64,000 nucleotides of DNA from Lobosporangium transversale. Taxonomy: Eukaryota > Mortierellomycota > Mortierellomycetes > Mortierellales > Mortierellaceae. Each line of letters starts with the position of its first letter. Positions within the stretch are counted from its first letter, which is position 1. Location of the stretch: NCBI RefSeq assembly GCF_002105155.1, contig NW_019029015.1:1-64000 (forward strand). Reading direction: 5' to 3'. Below, piece by piece: positions 30,031-41,697 of this stretch. The notes under the pieces were generated by a model. That model did no database searches. It was not told the DNA's origin and worked only from the letters and a program-made list of their open reading frames with translations. Both the position numbers and the translations under genes were made by a program.

Positions 30031-30513
30031 ATGTTCGGGAAGCTAGTTCATTATGCTGCAGATGCCATCCTTCTCTCGGCTGTGCTCGCTGGTATCAAGA
30101 GAAGCACTGTAAGTTGCATTCACCTAAGTTTAGCTTGACATTTGACATTTGACATTTGACATTTGACATTTGAGGAACTGACAATGCAATTAGTATTAAC
30201 ACGCCTTTGCATTATGTTTCTTTAGGGCTTGACGTAAGAAAAAGCGACCAAGAATGATTAATAACAACAGCAATTAGCGACAGGTTATCTCTTTCAGTTC
30301 CATCCGTGCATTTACAGAAGATCGCTAACGATTTTTTTTTTTTTTATATAATACTGAAACTACTGTACTGCGGGATATAGTGTGGCAAGGAACAAGATTG
30401 AGAACAAGGATGTCCGCTCGGCTGTCGACAAATATCTGGGTATTGGAGAATGGGTCATGGATCAAGGAATCAGTTTCATGTCCTCATCAAAGTACTTTGA
30501 GCGCAAGCGGTAA
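30031..30513 (+). CDS. DUF1748 family small protein with an 8-nt microexon
   Basis: Model: exons 30031-30108, 30226-30233 and 30381-30513 (72 aa). The product starts MFGKLVHYAADAILLSAVLA and continues GIKRSTGLT, KIENKDVRSAVDKYLGIGEW and SSSKYFERKR. This matches the small fungal DUF1748 family (one hydrophobic N-terminal segment, conserved AGIKRSTGL and YLGIGE). The 8-nt exon GGCTTGAC is flanked by TTTAG and GTAAGA and supplies exactly the conserved Gly-Leu-Thr; skipping it would break the frame. The first intron holds five GACATTT repeats. DUF1748 proteins are reported as mitochondria-associated in yeast; function here is not known. Confidence 0.88.
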
Positions 30514-30716
30514 CTCTTCAGCGAAAGAAAGGATAGACCAGAACTGTAGTAGACGGACGATGATAAAATCGCAAGAAAACGTTTGATAGGACTATCTTCA
30601 AATTAAAACAATAATTATATAGTAATAAAAGAAAGGAAATCATATTTTGTCTGCAGGTTTTGACGTATATCACGTGCATTCCAAGCATGGTCTATGTCAG
30701 CTTTCTTCAAAATAGC

Positions 30717-30932
30717 TCATAATTCTTTATTCATCTTGAATGGAGTCTCGTGAAGAATCGAATACTCAACAGCATGAGCCAGCCATTCCAGCACCTCCGT
30801 CGGTTCAGGAGCGTAGAATGCAACTTGAAGCATTTCAAGCAGGTTAGCTATTGATAAAGTAATAAAAAATTCAACAACGAAAACCAAGTGTTCAGCTGAA
30901 AAGAGTCTAACACAAGAAAGTTTTGCGACCAT
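30717..30932 (-). CDS. Small unrecognised minus-strand frame, ends at an in-frame TGA
   Basis: 71 codons from the ATG at 30932 (MVAKLSCVRL) to TGA at 30717, including LEMLQVAFYAPEPTEVLEWL and HETPFKMNKEL. A splice acceptor (TATCAATAG) lies just before LLEML, so the first part may be intronic. After the TGA the same frame stays open for about 38 codons with a protein-like composition (KKADIDHAWNARDIRQNL). It could be a gene with a Trp-to-stop mutation, a readthrough case, or chance. It overlaps the 5' region of the augmin-like gene. Confidence 0.3.
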   Translation of the reverse strand: MVAKLSCVRLFSAEHLVFVVEFFITLSIANLLEMLQVAFYAPEPTEVLEWLAHAVEYSILHETPFKMNKEL

Positions 30933-30954
30933 AGAGCGCGCATTAAACAAATCT

Positions 30955-32252
30955 ATGCGTGCATCTGTACGAGGCAACAACAGCCGAACTGGATTTCATT
31001 CTTTACAGTCTTTGAATCGATCCATTTTCCGTCCGACAAAATCTGTCAGTAGCAATTATAGTAAATCAATATTATCAGCAGGTATTGACCAGTCTAAGAA
31101 GGAAAATGTTATCAGGAATGAAAACACCAGTAATGATCAAGAAGAAGAAGCTGGTGTGCAAGAGTTCAACACTCGAAGGATCGTTCAGCATTTTGATACA
31201 TTATCCAAAGCGAGCCAACCTACTAATAATCTGTTGGGTGTACGACGGCACCTTGGAACATCAACCCATCGAGTCGAGAAGAAGCTCTCGTCTACGTCTA
31301 CACATGCCCTATCAAAGACATTACGGACAGCAAATCAAAATAACCTAAATGAAAAAACTCTGGATGTAACGAATAATGTTGGCTCCTACGATTTGAATAA
31401 GGCCGCTCAAGAGACACTTGAAACGTCCGGGACTAGTATTGATAAGCCTAACATTGAGGTCGATCTATCGGGAAGATCCGTATTCCTTGACACAACCAGT
31501 ACGCGTCAAGACCGACCATCCGCAGTCTTGACTCCAACAAAACGGAAAGAAGCCCTTTATCTTTCTCAAGCACGACTCTTGCAATGGCACATGATGAACA
31601 AGCAGGCAGCGATGCACTTTCAAAAACAAGAGGAGTCCGCTACAGTAAGAACCTTTGCTTTGATTAGTTGGGTACGGGTTTTAGATGTAACGTTCCATTA
31701 CTTAGTGAGACTTAATACAAACTTGTATTTCCCTTTTATATATATTTGGGGTTTTAGGCGCAATTTGAATTGGTTGGACGTTCACTTCTGAAGAAGAAGG
31801 AAAGGTTACTTGAGCTTCAGAACAGATTTGAGGTTGAGAAAGAATTAGTGGATCTTGAGTCAACACTGGGTTATCAGGTATGACTCTATATTCAGGTGTA
31901 TGAGACATTATATCTGGTTAAGCTCGTACGCTTCCTCATCATGTTGCTTTCTTACCTCGATACCCCACTATAGAGAGATCAACTACTTGCCGTCACTGCA
32001 AATCTGAAGTCTTTTAAGGACCGTTATGAGATTTTCTCCGCTGCGTTTGACAACGAGAGTAATGTTTTTTATATCCCTGGGATCGACGATAGTAATCTCA
32101 AGGAATGGCTAGGGCAGATCTTGGAGTGCCGAGCAGTGTTGAATAACTTTAATGAACGCTCAAAAGATGAAAGAGAATTGGTATGATATCAGCCGATGAA
32201 ACATTAATCCTTTTATGTTATTCGAAGGTTTTTTTTATTATGCATTAATAAT

Positions 32253-32283
<31 letters not shown>

Positions 32284-32462
32284 CTTTCTTCCATCCTACA
32301 CAATAAATATAGATTCACGGGATTTCTCAAGTCATGACTCAACTATGTGATATTGTTAAACAGGAAATTCAGGAACTGATGGAGTGTATTGCATTGATGA
32401 GTAAAGTGCGTGAAGCAGAATCCCTTGAAAGTAGTTTGGTAGCTTCGTCTTCGGTATCATGA
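30955..32462 (+). CDS. HAUS8/QWRF-like augmin complex subunit
   Basis: Model: exons 30955-31644, 31758-31877, 31974-32180 and 32313-32462 (388 aa, all phase 0). The first ~190 residues are basic, Ser/Thr-rich and disordered, as in microtubule-binding N-termini of HAUS8/AUG8. Then comes SQARLLQWHMMNKQAAMHF (LLQW at 208-211), close to the plant QWRF-family motif RLLQWRFANARAE, followed by alpha-helical coiled-coil segments (KKKERLLELQNRFEVEKEL; then LKEWLGQILECRAVL). In the augmin complex this subunit binds microtubules and recruits gamma-tubulin for branching nucleation. The identification rests on the motif and architecture only. The fourth intron side has long T-runs typical of this genome. 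Confidence 0.55.
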
Positions 32463-33111
32463 TTATATTCAGAGGCCTTCATCCGTGCCATTAGCCAGTC
32501 GTGTTTTCGAATACAAAGGCCGCATTGACTGCGCCCAACCGGATTGCCTTATACCATGAGCATATGCGTTGATTCTTCGCGTTCGCCGTTTTTTATAGAG
32601 CTTAGCACTACATATTAGCTTCCCTCCACAGGACACTTTAAAGGCAATATAATCAATGCCGCGTAGCTTGGCTATGGAAATCTAGAGTACAAGCCATAAA
32701 AGAAAAATAATACAAAAGTATCGAAAAAGATGTATATTATATATATATAAAAAAATCGGCGTATACAAGTCAATCAGGAGAGCTGAATGCTACATTGGTC
32801 AGGATAATGCATAGGCATCATACTTCAGTTGTCTCAAGATCTATCAAAGGCCGCAATTTCCTATTCCTTAGTTCAAACGGCAGGATGAATCTGATTCTTA
32901 TATTCATGAAGATTTTTGTAGAAGATCTTTGTACATTTTTTTTTCCTGTGAGTGATATCTTTTTTTGTAATAAATAAGATGAAGCAATGTTAAGATGAAG
33001 CTATAGTACAAGTTTATTGATACAGGCGACAAAGAATTTTTGGATGGGGTGTAAAATTATGAATTAAGATTAAGATGTAGATATGGTTCTTTTTTTTTTT
33101 TCTTTTTTTTC
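32463..33111. other. Convergent intergenic region
   Basis: Lies between the stop of the augmin-like gene and the stop of the transporter gene on the other strand. No gene seen; two poly-T tracts near 33090-33111. Confidence 0.5.
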
Positions 33112-33533
33112 TCAGTTCACTTGACTTTGAGTTCTTGATAGCAACAGTGCCTCCCGTTCTCCTCTTTCTTCAGAGATGAGTGCCGACGCTGCAACAGCGG
33201 CGGGGGTACATGGGGCTGCAGAATGGATTGCTACTTCTTTCTGGCGCTCTGCCTCCTCGTTCTGCTCACTTAATGCTACGCCATTAACACCAAAAAAGCC
33301 TGCCAAGACTAGTCCTGCACCAATCCAGTACGCAGCACCTAGTACACGCCCATAGCCCAGTACATCCCCAAGCAACGCCAAGGGAATGGTGAGGGACAGA
33401 CCAAGCGTAACAACAAGGGGAGAGGTCATGAGCATGCTAAGTAGCCAGAGATAATCAGATCTATAGTCGAGAGAAAATGTAATTAATAAGTTAAACCAAA
33501 CTGAAATATCGACAAAAAAAACCCCAGATCTCC

Positions 33534-33564
<31 letters not shown>

Positions 33565-35185
33565 CATACACAAAGGTGCCTACGATGGCATTTACACCAA
33601 TCATCCAAATGACCTTCGTGTCGCTAGGAAGTTCAAACGGTTCAATCCCTGTCCAGTGGAGGACCCCAAACATAGGCCATAGTAGGACTATGTTGAATAG
33701 ACCAACAAACCCAAAGAATAGTGACATGTTGACTCGGCTTTCGTTTTGGATCCGGAGTTTGAGTAGTACAGTATAACATCCGTAGAACATGGCGGACATG
33801 AGAGCAAGAAAATCTCCGAACAAGGGCGCCGATGGAGAAGTAGGTTTTGCACTGTCCTCAGCAAGACCGGCGGAAGCAGTTTCAAATACTGAAAACATAA
33901 AATTATTGGTACCGCTCTCTCCACGATCAGACTCACTGACCAATGCGACTCCTGCCACACTCGCACAAACCGCTATCAACTTGAAGACGCTGAACGTTTC
34001 TGTTTTGAGTATAGCACCAATAGCGAGTGTAAAGAATCCAGACATAGATGCCAGGATCGTGGAGCTGGCTACAGTGGTGTACGCTAAGGATGCGTTGGTG
34101 GCCCAGTTGGCTGCGAACCAAAGGATACAAAATGTGAAGCTAAGCTCAGCAATCTCATGATAAGTGAGAGGAGGCTCTTCTAATAAAGATGATGTCGAGT
34201 GCGCTGATCCTCGTTCTAAGGCAGAGCTGTTAGATGAAGAGCTGCGCGCTGCAGTTGTGTCGATTGATGCTTCCTGACTCATACTTCCGTATGATCTAGG
34301 TTAAGTAGATTGAAAGGTGACGGCGCATTAATGAAGATTCAGATCTGTATAGGCAAAAGAAACGCTACACTAAACTACGCGAACACGCCCACGGCATAAT
34401 ACCAATGGGGCACACACATTGGGGGTTGATCACATTGTATTGTTATCCTTGATAGTGAAGATCTGCTTTTGCTCCCTTACTCATTTTTTTTTTCTCATGA
34501 TAATCATCCGTCCATTGTTCTTTTTGAGTATAAAGTTTAATCAGAGATCCACAGTGACTCTAAAAAATTATATAATATCTTTTTCGTTTTCATCCGCTTA
34601 CCTTGAGAAAGGAGTAGTCTTGCTTGATGACAATGAAGATCTGCTATTACTGTTGTCACAGATTGCGCGCCAGTGTCGGAACAATGGTCCGACAAGATAA
34701 AAGGAGAATGACGCTGTATTCACGTAAGTGACAAAGAACGGCTTGTTGTAATTTTGACCTGCGAAAATATTCTGAAATAGTCATGTGTGAAATGAATTGC
34801 ATGATTAACAAAAACAGTCATCTTAATAAAAGACATGTGCACGCCGCACATGGACAGTTGTGCACACAAGCGCACACCATAAATACGACAATTGATGGAA
34901 TCACATTTCTTTTGTCGTATGTACGCACAGAGCGTAGAGAGTATAAAATGATGCACAGACCCAATGGTTTGATTAATCCAGAGAAAAGAAAGGACGAAAA
35001 GAGGTAACAATGCCTATGAAGACTTTTATATTATACTTCATCCCTAGTTCCCAAAGCCAGTGGAATGAATATGTGGACGGTAAACTTACATTCATAAGAA
35101 AGCTTGATGAGACCCATATACAAACAACCGACAATAACGCTAGGATGCCGACAGTGTAGCGCGTTATCCCTGCTGTTGGTGCCAT
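33112..35185 (-). CDS. SLC35F5-type DMT superfamily transporter
   Basis: Model: exons 35185-35090, 34771-34602, 34295-33570 and 33460-33112 (446 aa; phases 0, 2, 2; donors GTAAGT, GTAAGC, GTATGT). The start MAPTAGITRYTVGILALLSV is the first membrane segment of this family, followed by CIWVSSSFLM and NKPFFVTYVNTASFSFYL. A Ser-rich loop follows, then LSFTFCILWFAANWATNASL, TTVASSTILASMSGFFTL and, at the end, SDYLWLLSMLMTSPLVVTLG and SLTIPLALLGD. About ten membrane segments are expected. The family (yeast YML018C, human SLC35F5) lies in endomembranes or vacuole; substrate is unknown. Splice joints restore conserved words (TFVSDYLW), supporting the model. A 40-base A/T-rich run sits in the last intron. 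Confidence 0.85.
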
Positions 35186-35813
35186 TGTTGGAAAGATGCA
35201 AAAGATTTTGATTAGGGGGTAAATTGAAGAACTGGACTGGTAAAAGAGAAAGAGAATAGTATGGAATCATCACAGTCTTTGTATGTAGTTTCTCTTCCTA
35301 TGTCTTTTCTATTCCACTCTCTTTCAAAGGGAAAGGCCAGACTAGCTACGAGGCTTCTTTGCAATGAAACCGAAGGCGGATCAGGAGAAGGAGGATGAGG
35401 AATGAGCGATGGGAGAATGGACTTTTCTTTTTTTTTTTTTATTATTATTATTAATATCACGTGGTAATAACCGTGTTCCAAAGAGTTGGGGAGAGAAAGG
35501 GACGCTTGTTGTTCGGATCTCCTTCTGCTGCCGTCGCCTCCATCGCCAATGAAGTTATTATTACTGATATAATAGTGGCGGTGCCATCTGGTGGGTGAGC
35601 TTCTGAGCTCTATGGGGAACGCCTCGTCATTAGCCACCTGCCATAAAGATGACTTGTTAATATACATATACTTTTGTTGGTTCCGCTCCATTTTTTTGTC
35701 ATAATCACATCAAATAGGCCACCATTCCACGTGTTTTATAATTTCCATATAAAAACAAAATTTCCGTTTATTCAAATCTTTCACCTTTTTCTTTTTAGTC
35801 TCCTTCAGCTGTA
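35186..35813. promoter_or_regulatory. Divergent promoter between transporter and orphan gene
   Basis: About 630 bp between two divergently oriented start codons. It includes a T12 run with an ATT array (35429-35452) and pyrimidine-rich sequence shortly before the 35814 ATG. Promoter function is inferred from position. Confidence 0.4.
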
Positions 35814-38259
35814 ATGGCTAAATCCAAATCGAAGAAGCGCAATCAAGCATCTACTCATGCATTTCCCGAGAGACCAAGGGACATTCCTAGGCGCAATGCT
35901 TCTGTCAAAACATCGAGTGCCTTGACATCACTGGAGAATAATAGCAGCTTTGACTCGAAACATCACTATTCTGATTCATCAACACCCACCCAGCATGCCC
36001 CGCTGCCATTACCCTCGCCTTCATTACTGAGTTGCTCTACTTCAGGCTCTGCAGCCTTTTCTATGCCTAGCCCAGTGTTTCCGCCACACACGATGCCTCA
36101 AATGCGGCCAAGAATTGGAGAATCGCTGTTCGTATCTCAACGACCATTGACGCAAAATGGAGATCTACAGGGTAAGAATGCGCTATTATCTTACAAACAT
36201 TTAAAGGCAGAGCATTCATAGACTCATTAACATCATTGATATTTATATTAAAACCTGTTTAGACATCATTCATCCCTCTCCCAGTCCACAGATTCGGATA
36301 TCATCCCAGCCTGTTATGTTACATCCGAGCCCCACACCATCAAAAATGTCAGTGTCTATAGATATTCCACCACTAGCGACATTATTACGTAAGAAGGAAC
36401 CAAAGGAGCAATCATCATCGATGGCTACAGAACAACCAGCGTCATCTGTAGCTCCAAAACCTGCAGATAAAAAAAAGGCGTTATCTTATGTAATGCCATC
36501 TAATCCGAGTAGCTTATATCCACTCATCCCAAAAGGCGGAAAAGTGCTTCATTGGCAAATTGCGCCAGAGGGCTCAGCTTCACCATGGACTCTATCTTCA
36601 CCACAAGCCTCACCATTATCAGTATCACCCTCACTTCAGGCTCTTCCTTCTTCATATTCTTCGCCCCAATCACAAGAGCCACAAGAATCGCAAGAATCAC
36701 GATCGCCCAGTATGCCACTGTCAACGTCGCAGCCTACGATAGAAGACTTGAAAGAGATGGCAGAGTCGACAGATACTACTAAAATGAGTAGAAAGGCTCG
36801 TAAACAGCTATACGCGTCACTCGCTGCAGCAGATCTTTCGCGACCAACACCAAAAGACAATTACAACAAATACTTATCGATCCAATTCGCGATCACTATG
36901 GTGGGAGATATTCCTATCTTGAAAGATAACAAGGTGGCAAACAGAGCTGCTGGAGAAGCTATCTTCCGAGCAATAGTGCATGTCTTGAGCCGAGATTTTG
37001 CATTCATGACGGCAAATATATTTTTCACAGAGTACAAGAGACTTTTTGGTCGCGGGAAAGGTAGCGACATTGAGCCGAATCCACTAGACCATTATTCGTT
37101 TGCTGATATTTTGGAAATTAGGGTTTTGAAGACGGTCAGATACTATCGCCTAAAATGGAGTTATTTTGAACAGATCGCAGAAACCCATGGTCTTTCATGC
37201 CCAAGAAGCGAAAAAGAAGTTTTTATCAGTGATCTTGGGTCATTGATACCAATATCTCCTCTCAGTCCTATGATTGTCCTTGCCGTTACAGATAAAAATT
37301 ATGCACGCCTGGTTAGCACATCCGCCCTATTTGGAGAGCTTACTCCGTCTATACTTGATCCAGGTGTTCCTCTACAAGATTTCCAAAGCTATCTACCTGT
37401 GTGGTACCCTCATCTTTACCTTTCTGAAAAGCTATCTGAGCTCATGGCCACTACTACACCAGTAGATCAGTCCATGATCAATTTGAACGCGATATCACAA
37501 GCCAACATAACGAGACAGAGTTTTTTAACATTGATCAATATTGCTGCTGGGACAGGAATGAATGCTAAAAAGGCCAGGAAAATGCTTGGTCGCCATGGCG
37601 CGCGTGTTTTAGGACCAACAGAGGCGACACGTCTAGAGAGTCGGACACGTACGATGATGGTAAGTCCTGTGGTATCCACCATGTGTAATGATTCGCTAGG
37701 CACAAGCAGGCCTCCTCCAGCCATAGCCATATCCGCAGCTACTAGTATTCCTTCATCCCCTGACGGTACTTGGACCTTCACTACTGAAATGGATGTGGAC
37801 CGGCCTTCTGTTCCTCATATTGAAGCAGTAAGTGCTAATACACAATCCAAACAGCTGCAGAGGTTACTTGTGAACGCCGCACAAGAATCAACTACATTGA
37901 TACAGGGCAGCCCTCTAGCGAAAGGAATGTTGACGGATGAGAAGGAGGAAGCAAAGATGTCTGAGGTTTGCGCGCAGACTAATGAACTTACACTGAGGCC
38001 ATTACAGGTATCTCCTGCTTCTGCTGCTACAGATCCAGATGGTCCTGGTTACCTCCTTCCTTCAGCCGACTTCTCACTGCCTCGTCCGATTCTTCCTCAG
38101 CTCCCTGGGCGTCCTGCACCATATGAGCAAAAGAGACCGTGGGAGCCTCCTAAAGTGCCTCGTGAGACGATTCTGGCCACTCAGAAGGAGGCGTTGGACA
38201 AAATAATTGACTACATCTGGACTCTTTCTATCCAACCTGAAGAAAGGTCAAGAGCATAA
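35814..38259 (+). CDS. Unrecognised 784-aa protein with a conserved-looking central domain
   Basis: Model: exons 35814-36171 and 36263-38259 (phase 1, donor GTAAGA, acceptor GTTTAG). The N-terminus is basic (MAKSKSKKRNQ) and then Ser/Pro-rich and disordered. A compact region from about residue 300 to 540 (PTPKDNYNKYLSIQFAITMV, AGEAIFRAIVHVL, FFTEYKRLFGRG, YSFADILEIRVLKTVRYYRL) looks folded, and ISQANITRQSFLTLINIAAG followed by KKARKMLGRHGARVL could be a helical DNA- or protein-binding part. The C-terminus is disordered. No family is recognised. The nearest neighbour on the other strand (38530) is convergent. Confidence 0.7.
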
Positions 38260-38529
38260 TGTGAATGAGTATAGTATATTACAATATCTATATAATCGAT
38301 ACGCGCACGCAGATGCCAATGTAAATAAAAAAAGGCCAAGTTCAATGAGTGGAAATGGCATGTAGGCAGTAATTTCCGCCAATGTAAAACTTAACTGGTG
38401 TATGATGTAGTGTATAGCCCTACCAGTGATGGGATAAATCACAAAATGTTGGCAGATACACTGGCCTACTCTTGGTTCCTGGCGAAAAGGTTAAAAGTTT
38501 ATTTCCCAAGTGACCACATGGTGTGTTTA
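38260..38529. other. Convergent 3' region
   Basis: 270 bp between two stop codons on opposite strands; no feature seen. Confidence 0.5.
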
Positions 38530-41500
38530 TCATTCATAATCAGTCTCGCTGACTTTTTCTTCCTCCTCCTCCTCCTCCTCCTCTTCCTCCTCTTCCTGCT
38601 CTTCCTCCTCTTCCTCCTCTTCCTCCTCTTCCTCCTCTTCCTCCTCTTCCTCCTCTTCCTCCTCTCTCTCTTCTCCCTCTTCATCCTCCTCGTCCTCTAC
38701 TTCGTTACTATATCCCGTTGTCAGAGCATCGATAAGTTCCTCGGTCGTCATGCTCACAAAGTTGTGATCCTCAGGATAGGAGCTATTTTGAAGCCGCGAC
38801 ATCCACCAATTATCTTCCTCATCATCATCATTGCCACTAATATTATCGTTTTCAACTTCCCCGATCTGTGTCCGAGCAGCATCTGTCCCTGACGGGTCTT
38901 TGGAAGGCCTCTCACCACTATCGTTGTCTTGAGAGGCTCTAAGCTCATTAAAATCATTACGTCTCACCTTCTTTCGAGGCCTAAATGTATCCTCCTGATG
39001 CTCTTGACGATGCGATCTGCGGGATGGCCGACTCATCGAGGAAGCGACCTCAATTTTATTATAATGATGTCTTTCACTGGATCTTTGCAAAGGTGAGTGA
39101 GTACAGCTGAAGCTTTTCAGTTTAGTATTGGAGGTATTGATACGAGGTCGACTTCTAGCAGATCCGGAACCGGAACCCAGATTGTAGGTGCGAATATTTC
39201 CCGTGAATGTCAGTAATGACATTTGAGAATGAGAGTTATCCCCGTCACTACCGTCGCTGCCTCCACCAATATTGTCCTCATCTTCATCATCATCATTATC
39301 ATGGTAAAAGTTTGTCTCATCTTCGATCTCGCTACCATAGCCGTCTCCATCTCCTTCTTCGTCTCCTAGATTACCATTGGTTTTGATGTCCGTTAAGTTC
39401 TTGCGTTTAAAGCTATTGCAATCCATTCCATATTTGGGAGAGACAAACTTCGGCCTTGCCTTGGCGACCGTTATATATTTTTTATCGCTGTAGCCCTTGA
39501 GCCGAACGCGACGGTCCGGTATATATTGCTGCAAAGGTCGAGACGCCTTTAATCTATAGCGGGTAAAAGCATTGTGATCATCAAAGGTCCGTGTTGTAGA
39601 AAGTTGCGATGCTCGGAGCCGAGAGAGTAATGGTGATAATGAAGATGATGATGAAGGCGCTATTGTCCATCTTGATAAGAGAGTAGGCGCGACCCTTGCA
39701 CGTGGATGACAGGTTGCATGAAGGAATCGACGTCGATAAGCGTTTAACGCCTGCTGGAGTAGTAAACGTCTCCCGCCTAGGACAGCTTGATTAAGAGAGC
39801 ACTTGGGAGGTTCCAATTAATGATAACAGCAAACCAGAGATAACGAAAGTAACAAAATCAACTCATGAGTGGAGCTTCTTTTTACTAAATCTTACCGGCC
39901 GTACAGTCATAGTTCAATTTTTTTTTTTTTTTTTTTTAAAATGTCTTTCTTACCAGCTTCCAGCCAAGCTCGTTTAAATAAGATTCTTCTGCTTGTCTAG
40001 CATTGGACACTTTCCACTGTTGCGATCCAGACAAGCCGCCATTATCATTCTCGTTTTCATCTTCGTCTTCATTCTCATCTTTGTTATTATTATTACGTCT
40101 ATTCTTCCTAGTGTTCCCAGATTTTTGACTATCATCTGAAAATGACCGAGGGAATACAGCGTTGGCTCTTTTGAATTCCAAAGACAGTTCGTCTACTTGG
40201 ACCTGTTCAATCCCATAATGCAGGACATGGACTTTTTGAAATCGGCCATCAAAAAACCCATCAAATTCCAGATAGTAATCTAGATCTGCGGTGGTGACAG
40301 TGTATGGAGGCACATGCTTGAAATATCCGAGATTAGGAAGGTTTTGTTGTGGAAGTGTTGGCGAAACAAGGATGGTCTTTGGTGAAGGCAGTAATGAGGA
40401 AGGTTCCTCCGCCGTGTCGCTTCTTGAAGTGGTATCCATAGTAACCTGCCGTTCCTCCTGAGGTAGCAGAGACGGTACCAAGAGTGGCCGCCATTGCAGA
40501 GCGCGTTGTGCTGCTGAAGGCGGATGAAATTCTGGAGAGGATTGGGGCTGCTCCCGCTGCGGACCAACCCTTGCAAGCCCCTGCGCCAAGTCTAGACCTT
40601 GCTCTGACGCCTGTTTCCATGTTTTTTCCTGGTGCTGATATTGATGCTGATATTGGTACTGGTTCGGAAGGCTTCCTTGCGAGGCTATGATTGTATCCAT
40701 TGCCAGTCGAAGGTTCTTCTCACGCCTACGGGCCCTTCGAGACCTCTGTTTCACAGTCGCATTCCGCAAGCTATTTACGGCTTGTTGTAAAAGACCTTTT
40801 TTGCCAGCCAACACTTGTGGATTCAGATATGCCAGTTTCCACCCTTGCTCGTTACATTCACGCTCAAAATCTCGGCGGGCCTTTGCACCTTTATAACAAT
40901 TCTCAGGCCCATTTGCGTTTACATAAATACAGTTGAGGGATCGAAAGTCCGCAGGAGTATCCATGACGGTAATATCCTGAATGGAATCAATGTCAGCACG
41001 AATTTTGCACAAAGTTCGAGAAGTTCTCGTGTTGTAGGCGAATGTGAGCCAGGGTACTCCATCCTCAGCCAGTTTGATTAAGGGCGCAGTAGGTAGCAAT
41101 GTGACAGCCTCTTCTGAAGCAGAAGTCATGACAGACATAAAGTGACGCATAGCAGGCATGGTCGTGCGTGGTAGAGATGGCGGTCGTTGTCGCTGTAGTT
41201 GCTGTGATGATGAAACAAGAAGTGATTGCTGAGACGCCTGTGCAGAACCGGAAGGCTCCGGTTGGATAGAAGTATCATAATCTTGTAGCTGCTGCGGAGG
41301 GAGCTGCAATTGACTTTGTTGTTGCTGCTGCTGCTGCTGTTGATATGGTGAATGTTGTTGATGTCGCTGCTTATGCCACTTGATATGTTGTAAGGTCTCC
41401 TCTATGCTTGATATTTGCTCAAATGAAAGAGTACATGAGAGCTTATTGATTGTGTCCATGATGATAGGCTGCAGTTCCTGCGTCGAATCCGCTACTCTTC

Positions 41501-41697
41501 CTCCCCCTCCTTCTTCTTCTCTTCCCATTCCTCCAGGTGCCAGAGAGGATGCAGCCTGACTAGGTTTCTTTGTAACCAATAGGAAATATGTCCAGTGTAT
41601 TTACGTTTATAGTCAATATAGTCTCATAGCTTCAATATAATACAGAACAACTTTCTATTATTCAACTTAGACGCACCTCAGTTGGAGAATCTGCCAT
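38530..41697 (-). CDS. 968-aa protein with two GWKL (DUF8032-like) domains and poly-Glu tail
   Basis: Model: exons 41697-41677 (MADSPTE), 41567-39954 and 39801-38530, all phase 0; donors GTGCGT and GTAAGA. Two copies of one domain are visible. The first (about residues 190-290) has FAYNTRTSRTLCKIRADIDS, FRSLNCIYVNA and ECNEQGWKLAYLNPQVLAGK with GLLQQAVNSLRN. The second (about 440-580) has YYLEFDGFFDGRFQKVHVLH, LEFKRANAVFPRSF, an Asn/Asp/Glu insertion, then YLNELGWKL-CSLNQAVLGG with LLLQQALNAYRR. The last intron interrupts the second copy exactly at GWKL, and splicing restores it. I believe this domain is catalogued as DUF8032 in Mucoromycota regulators, from memory only. A poly-Gln run lies near residue 85 and a ~60-residue Glu-rich tract precedes the C-terminus. 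A nuclear regulatory role is inference. Confidence 0.75.
38545..38690 (-). repeat. CCT/CTC-rich coding microsatellite encoding poly-Glu
   Basis: Near-perfect CTCCTC/TTCCTC hexamers on the plus strand read as Glu codons on the minus strand. Length instability is likely. Confidence 0.85.

Noticed and set aside
35212..35691. 159-codon minus-strand frame in the transporter promoter
   Set aside because: Composition is dominated by T/ATT runs, with no motif; it probably represents 5' untranslated and promoter sequence.
38499..38684. Lys/Arg-rich minus-strand frame and Leu-rich plus-strand frame across the CCT array
   Set aside because: Both are shadows of the poly-Glu coding microsatellite in other frames.
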